Assembly (NCBI GenBank): GCA_002691835.1
Contig: NZJA01000116.1
Location: forward strand, 1 to 24,546
Direction: 5' to 3'
Source: Planctomycetota bacterium
GTDB lineage: Bacteria; Planctomycetota; UBA8108; UBA1146
Length of the DNA: 24,546 nucleotides
Under the pieces are notes generated by a model. It had not been told where the DNA came from. It made no database searches and saw nothing but the letters and a program-made list of their open reading frames with translations. Shown piece by piece: positions 21,681 through 24,546 of this stretch (position 1 is its first letter; each line of letters opens with the position of its first letter). Position numbers and translations under genes: made by a program.

Positions 21681-22178
21681 TCACTTAGGCCTGATTTGAT
21701 CATAGATTGTGGTCGTTCCATCGTTCGCGATGGCAAGGACATTAAATGCTTCAGCTTTGATCCCTGCAGTTTCCATCCCAGGAGATCCCATGGGCATTCC
21801 TGGAGCTGTGAGACCTCTGATGTCTGGACGTTCGTCCAACATTTTGTTGATGGATGCTGCAGGAACATGCCCCTCCACAACGTATCCCTCCACAACTGCA
21901 GTGTGGCAAGACGCCAGCTCTGGCGTGATGCCGTTGGCTTGTTTGAAAGCATCCATATCCTTCACCACCTTGTCTTGGATTGGGAAGCCTTCAGCTTCTA
22001 TGTACTCACCCCATTTCGTGCAGCACCCACAACTCTCAGATCGATAAATGGCAATCTTGGGGCGAGTTGACGGACTCAATGGTTGCTCAATGATGGTTGC
22101 GGCTTGCTGAGCATTCACAGGTAGAGAGAGAATGGCAAAAAATAGTGCCATTAAAACCCCTAAATAAACTCGTTTCAT
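21681..22178 (-). CDS. Exported DUF411 metal-binding protein
   Basis: From ATG 22178 the product is 165 aa with a signal peptide (KRVYLGVLMALFFAILSLPVNA). The mature domain has all marks of DUF411: IAIYRSESCGCCTKWGEY with a CxCC motif, then ASCHTAVVEGYVVEGHVP with a conserved Cys-His, DERPDIRGLTAPGMPMGSPG, and a Met-rich GMPMGSPGME segment. DUF411 proteins are linked to copper binding and resistance, often encoded near copper exporters; copper (or another soft metal) is therefore the likely ligand, by inference. The frame extends upstream to 22274, but the signal peptide fixes the start. It lies 97 bp downstream of the PKS gene on the same strand, and no other copper gene is seen here. Confidence 0.85.
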   Translation of the reverse strand: MKRVYLGVLMALFFAILSLPVNAQQAATIIEQPLSPSTRPKIAIYRSESCGCCTKWGEYIEAEGFPIQDKVVKDMDAFKQANGITPELASCHTAVVEGYVVEGHVPAASINKMLDERPDIRGLTAPGMPMGSPGMETAGIKAEAFNVLAIANDGTTTIYDQIRPK

Positions 22179-22274
22179 CTCGATCCCACCGGTAACACTC
22201 TCTTGATCATAAGTGCTGGCTTCCTTTGAAATCTTGATCGTTAAAACTAGCAACTCATCGATAGTTGATTGCAC

Positions 22275-23369
22275 CTATAGGGATATCAAAGCAACTTCTG
22301 CACATAACCCCGGCCCGAAGGCAAGTGCAACACAGGGTCCATGACAATGGTGCTGGCGCATATGCTTAAGAACAAATAAAATGGTTGCAGACGACATGTT
22401 TCCGTAGTGACTCAGGACATGTCTTGAAACAGCTACTTGGTCTTCACTCAGTGATAAGGCTTCAGCGCATGCTTGAAGAATTCTTGGACCTCCTGGATGG
22501 ATGGCCCAATGTTGAATGTTCTTGAGATCTGTGCCACGGGCATCCAGCCATTCACATAGCCATGGTTGCAATGTGTTGGCAATTGCTTCAGGAACTTTAG
22601 GGGATAAGCCCATCGAGAAACCTTGATTTCCAATCTGCCAATGCATTAATTCTCTGGTCTCTGGAATCACTGTGGACCCGGAGGCCTGTAGACACAATCC
22701 GCTTGAACTTGGCTCATGGGTGACCCTCTCAGAATACGTCGCGACCGCTGCAGCAGCACCATCTGCAAACAAAGTATTGGCCACGACCTGTTCAGGATTC
22801 CAGCCGTATTGCAAATGCAGACTGCATAGTTCAACAGCACAAAGCAGAACAACAGCTTTGGGATCTGCTTCTATAAAAGCATGAGCAACGCGTAAACCAT
22901 TTAATGCCGCATGACATCCCATAAATCCCACATGCGTGCGTTGTGTATTTAGTGGTAAGTGAAGTTGATCAATCAGATCACAATCAACACCAGGAGCATG
23001 AAAACCTGTACAACTGATTGTGATCAGATGCGTGACGGTATGTGCAGAGATTTTCGACTCTGCTAGTGCCTGTTTGCTTGCTTTCAGCGCCAATGAAGTG
23101 GCATGCAGTCGATACGCTTCCATCCGTGTTGCCGTGCTGGGGCTCTCATCCCCGTAAAACGGCAAGCGTTGATGAATTGCCTGCTTTGCATCACCAGTTA
23201 ATAAAACACTGCCTCTGGTTTGGACTTGCGAGCGCCTTTGAATGCGTCGTACGAGCGACGCTTGTTTTTCACTGTCGGCACTGACCCATTGAGACAGTGT
23301 TGTTGATTCTGTTTGATTGACGGTTTGCTCGGGTATTGCGGTACCGAGCCCACGAACACTCAAAGGCAT
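22275..23369 (-). CDS. Type III polyketide synthase (chalcone/stilbene synthase family)
   Basis: This 364-aa thiolase-fold enzyme has the full catalytic triad: Cys152 in GFMGCHAALNG, His291 in WAIHPGGPRI and Asn324 in HYGNMSSATI. Other family marks are ITISCTGFHAPGVDCDLI near 116-134 and the FADGAAAAV region. It would condense an acyl-CoA starter with malonyl-CoA units to give alkylpyrones, alkylresorcinols or similar; bacterial members close to this type are usually alkylpyrone or alkylresorcinol synthases, so a fatty starter is a reasonable guess. Its start lies inside the end of the FAD oxidoreductase gene (10-bp overlap) with AAAGGTGAG as ribosome-binding site, so the two are co-translated and probably act on one product. 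Confidence 0.92.
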   Translation of the reverse strand: MPLSVRGLGTAIPEQTVNQTESTTLSQWVSADSEKQASLVRRIQRRSQVQTRGSVLLTGDAKQAIHQRLPFYGDESPSTATRMEAYRLHATSLALKASKQALAESKISAHTVTHLITISCTGFHAPGVDCDLIDQLHLPLNTQRTHVGFMGCHAALNGLRVAHAFIEADPKAVVLLCAVELCSLHLQYGWNPEQVVANTLFADGAAAAVATYSERVTHEPSSSGLCLQASGSTVIPETRELMHWQIGNQGFSMGLSPKVPEAIANTLQPWLCEWLDARGTDLKNIQHWAIHPGGPRILQACAEALSLSEDQVAVSRHVLSHYGNMSSATILFVLKHMRQHHCHGPCVALAFGPGLCAEVALISL

Positions 23370-24520
23370 GGCTCACCTTTGGGCGATGGCAGCTTGGCCT
23401 CGTTCAGGCTGGAGATGATCTGTTCAGCCACGGCGGGCCATCGATTCACGAGCTCAAATAACAAAGCTGTGCGCCTTGGGCGTTTTAACACCGAAGACAG
23501 GGCCCGACAGACCATTTGACGCCTGCCGATCGTCAGCTGAAGCGTGCTCTTCCAGTGCGTTTCCAAATCCTCAGTCCATCGTTCCACTCCTTTCAGAACG
23601 AACGGTGTAGCAGCAGCACCCGCTGTTAGCGCCCAGGCCATTCCTTCACCGGTGAAGGGTTCGACATATCCCGCGGCATCGCCCATCACTAGAAAGCGTT
23701 CACCTGCCACCACACCCGTGCTCCGGCTCAGCGCTGCAGTGCGTTGCCAGCGATGGCCTTGTTGAACTGCTTCAGGTACCGGAAATCCTGCCTGATTTAA
23801 TACGTGTTGAGCAGCATCAATGGCTCCTTTTCCTTGGGATAGCGCCTCACGATCAAAGGCTCCTGCCAGATTGAGCAATCCGTCTTCCCTTCGAACCAAT
23901 CCCACGTAGCCCCTATCACCAATAGCCATATGAATGGCTCCTACCGGGTAGTGATGGCTGTCATCATCCACGACGCATCCAGCACCATGTCTTGATTGCT
24001 GGTGAATGTTGCTTAGTCCTGCTTCATGTTTGGGAAGGCAGCGTTGGGTCAGACCAGCGGCCACCAGCACAACGCGCGCTTTGGCATGGCTGGTAGCTCC
24101 ACTTTGATGATCTTTTAGGCGCACACGTCTGTACTCAGGGGATGCGGCTTCAACTTGGGCCGTAACGTGAAAGCGAGCTGTTGCTCCAGCTTGGATTGCA
24201 GCATGGATCAGGGCTTGATCGAATCGTTCACGGGACAGGGCATACCCGTTGGGTAGGGCTAACGTTGCTTCCCGTTCACGCAGACCAAGGCGCAAGCTTC
24301 TTAGTGCCAGTCCACCGCTATCCACAATCAAGTTGTTCTGACCTCGCGAGTTCAGAATCGCTTGAGCCTGATTGTTGAAGCAGCATCCACAGACCTTCCA
24401 GCGCGGAAATAACCGTTGTTCAACGAGCAAAACGCGCAATCCATGTTTCGCACAATCCAAAGCTGCAAGACCTCCGGCTGGGCCTCCTCCAATAATCAAG
24501 ACATCCCACAACGTTTGCAT
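23360..24520 (-). CDS. FAD-dependent oxidoreductase, geranylgeranyl-reductase family
   Basis: This 386-aa flavoprotein has an N-terminal Rossmann motif VLIIGGGPAGGLAALDCAKHG (about 7-27) and the ensuing LLVEQ acidic end. It then has FPRWKVCGCCFNN, the Cys-rich site typical of this family, and the second FAD motif VMGDAAGYVEPFTGEGMAWAL (near 275). It resembles ChlP-like and PKS-associated oxidoreductases rather than true ChlP. It overlaps the type III PKS gene by 10 bp, so it most likely oxidises or reduces the polyketide product or its precursor. Only 26 bp upstream are visible. A frame there reads LLSWTRY and stops just before the ATG, so another co-directional gene may precede it; in related clusters this position is often a methyltransferase, but that cannot be shown here. 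Confidence 0.9.
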   Translation of the reverse strand: MQTLWDVLIIGGGPAGGLAALDCAKHGLRVLLVEQRLFPRWKVCGCCFNNQAQAILNSRGQNNLIVDSGGLALRSLRLGLREREATLALPNGYALSRERFDQALIHAAIQAGATARFHVTAQVEAASPEYRRVRLKDHQSGATSHAKARVVLVAAGLTQRCLPKHEAGLSNIHQQSRHGAGCVVDDDSHHYPVGAIHMAIGDRGYVGLVRREDGLLNLAGAFDREALSQGKGAIDAAQHVLNQAGFPVPEAVQQGHRWQRTAALSRSTGVVAGERFLVMGDAAGYVEPFTGEGMAWALTAGAAATPFVLKGVERWTEDLETHWKSTLQLTIGRRQMVCRALSSVLKRPRRTALLFELVNRWPAVAEQIISSLNEAKLPSPKGEPCL

Positions 24521-24546
24521 CTCAATACCGTGTCCAGCTCAACAGG

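Noticed and set aside
24522..24546. Possible end of another minus-strand gene (LLSWTRY stop)
   Set aside because: Only eight codons are visible, and another frame is also open, so it cannot be called.

Overview
The window looks like a marine picocyanobacterium of the Synechococcus type. The grounds are a SomA/OprB-like porin, a CAAD-domain membrane protein, moderate GC, short intergenic gaps, frequent GTG/TTG starts and gene overlaps, and several degraded small genes. The species is not established from the sequence.

Layout. Block A (1-8802, + strand): the 3' end of an outer-membrane porin lies 37 bp upstream of a zinc uptake operon (znuA-znuC-znuB, overlapping genes). Next is a four-gene cluster made of a membrane-anchored thioredoxin-like protein, a CcdA-type thiol-reductant transporter, an ECF sigma factor and an RskA-like anti-sigma factor. 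A broken minus-strand gene follows, then a pyruvate/indolepyruvate-decarboxylase-type TPP enzyme, a possible small minus-strand gene and a 2H phosphoesterase. Block B (8820-13243, - strand): a CAAD protein, an orphan ABC ATPase and a large MscS channel. A frameshifted plus-strand gene remnant (10641-10996) sits in the gap before the channel.

Block C (13517-19669): a Fur/Zur-box-like palindrome precedes a degenerate CobW/COG0523-like protein and two calcineurin-like phosphoesterase homologues with altered metal sites, in a tight plus-strand operon. Convergent to it is an unusual fusion of an NtrC-type AAA+ domain, membrane segments and ferredoxin-like Fe-S domains. Divergent from that fusion is an acyl-CoA synthetase-like enzyme.

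Block D (19801-24520): a small exported protein; two tiny translationally coupled minus-strand genes, one of them only 41 aa; an AT-rich orphan gene; a remnant-bearing region; then a minus-strand group with a DUF411 exported metal-binding protein, a type III polyketide synthase and an overlapping FAD-dependent oxidoreductase of the geranylgeranyl-reductase family.

Working together. Metal homeostasis recurs: porin/ZnuABC for zinc entry, a COG0523-like protein behind a Fur-family-like operator, and a DUF411 protein. The two best candidates for poorly described systems are the COG0523-like/phosphoesterase operon and the AAA+/Fe-S membrane fusion. The thiol-redox/ECF cluster and the PKS/oxidoreductase pair are plausible functional modules. 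All functions are inferred from motifs read by eye; no database search was run.
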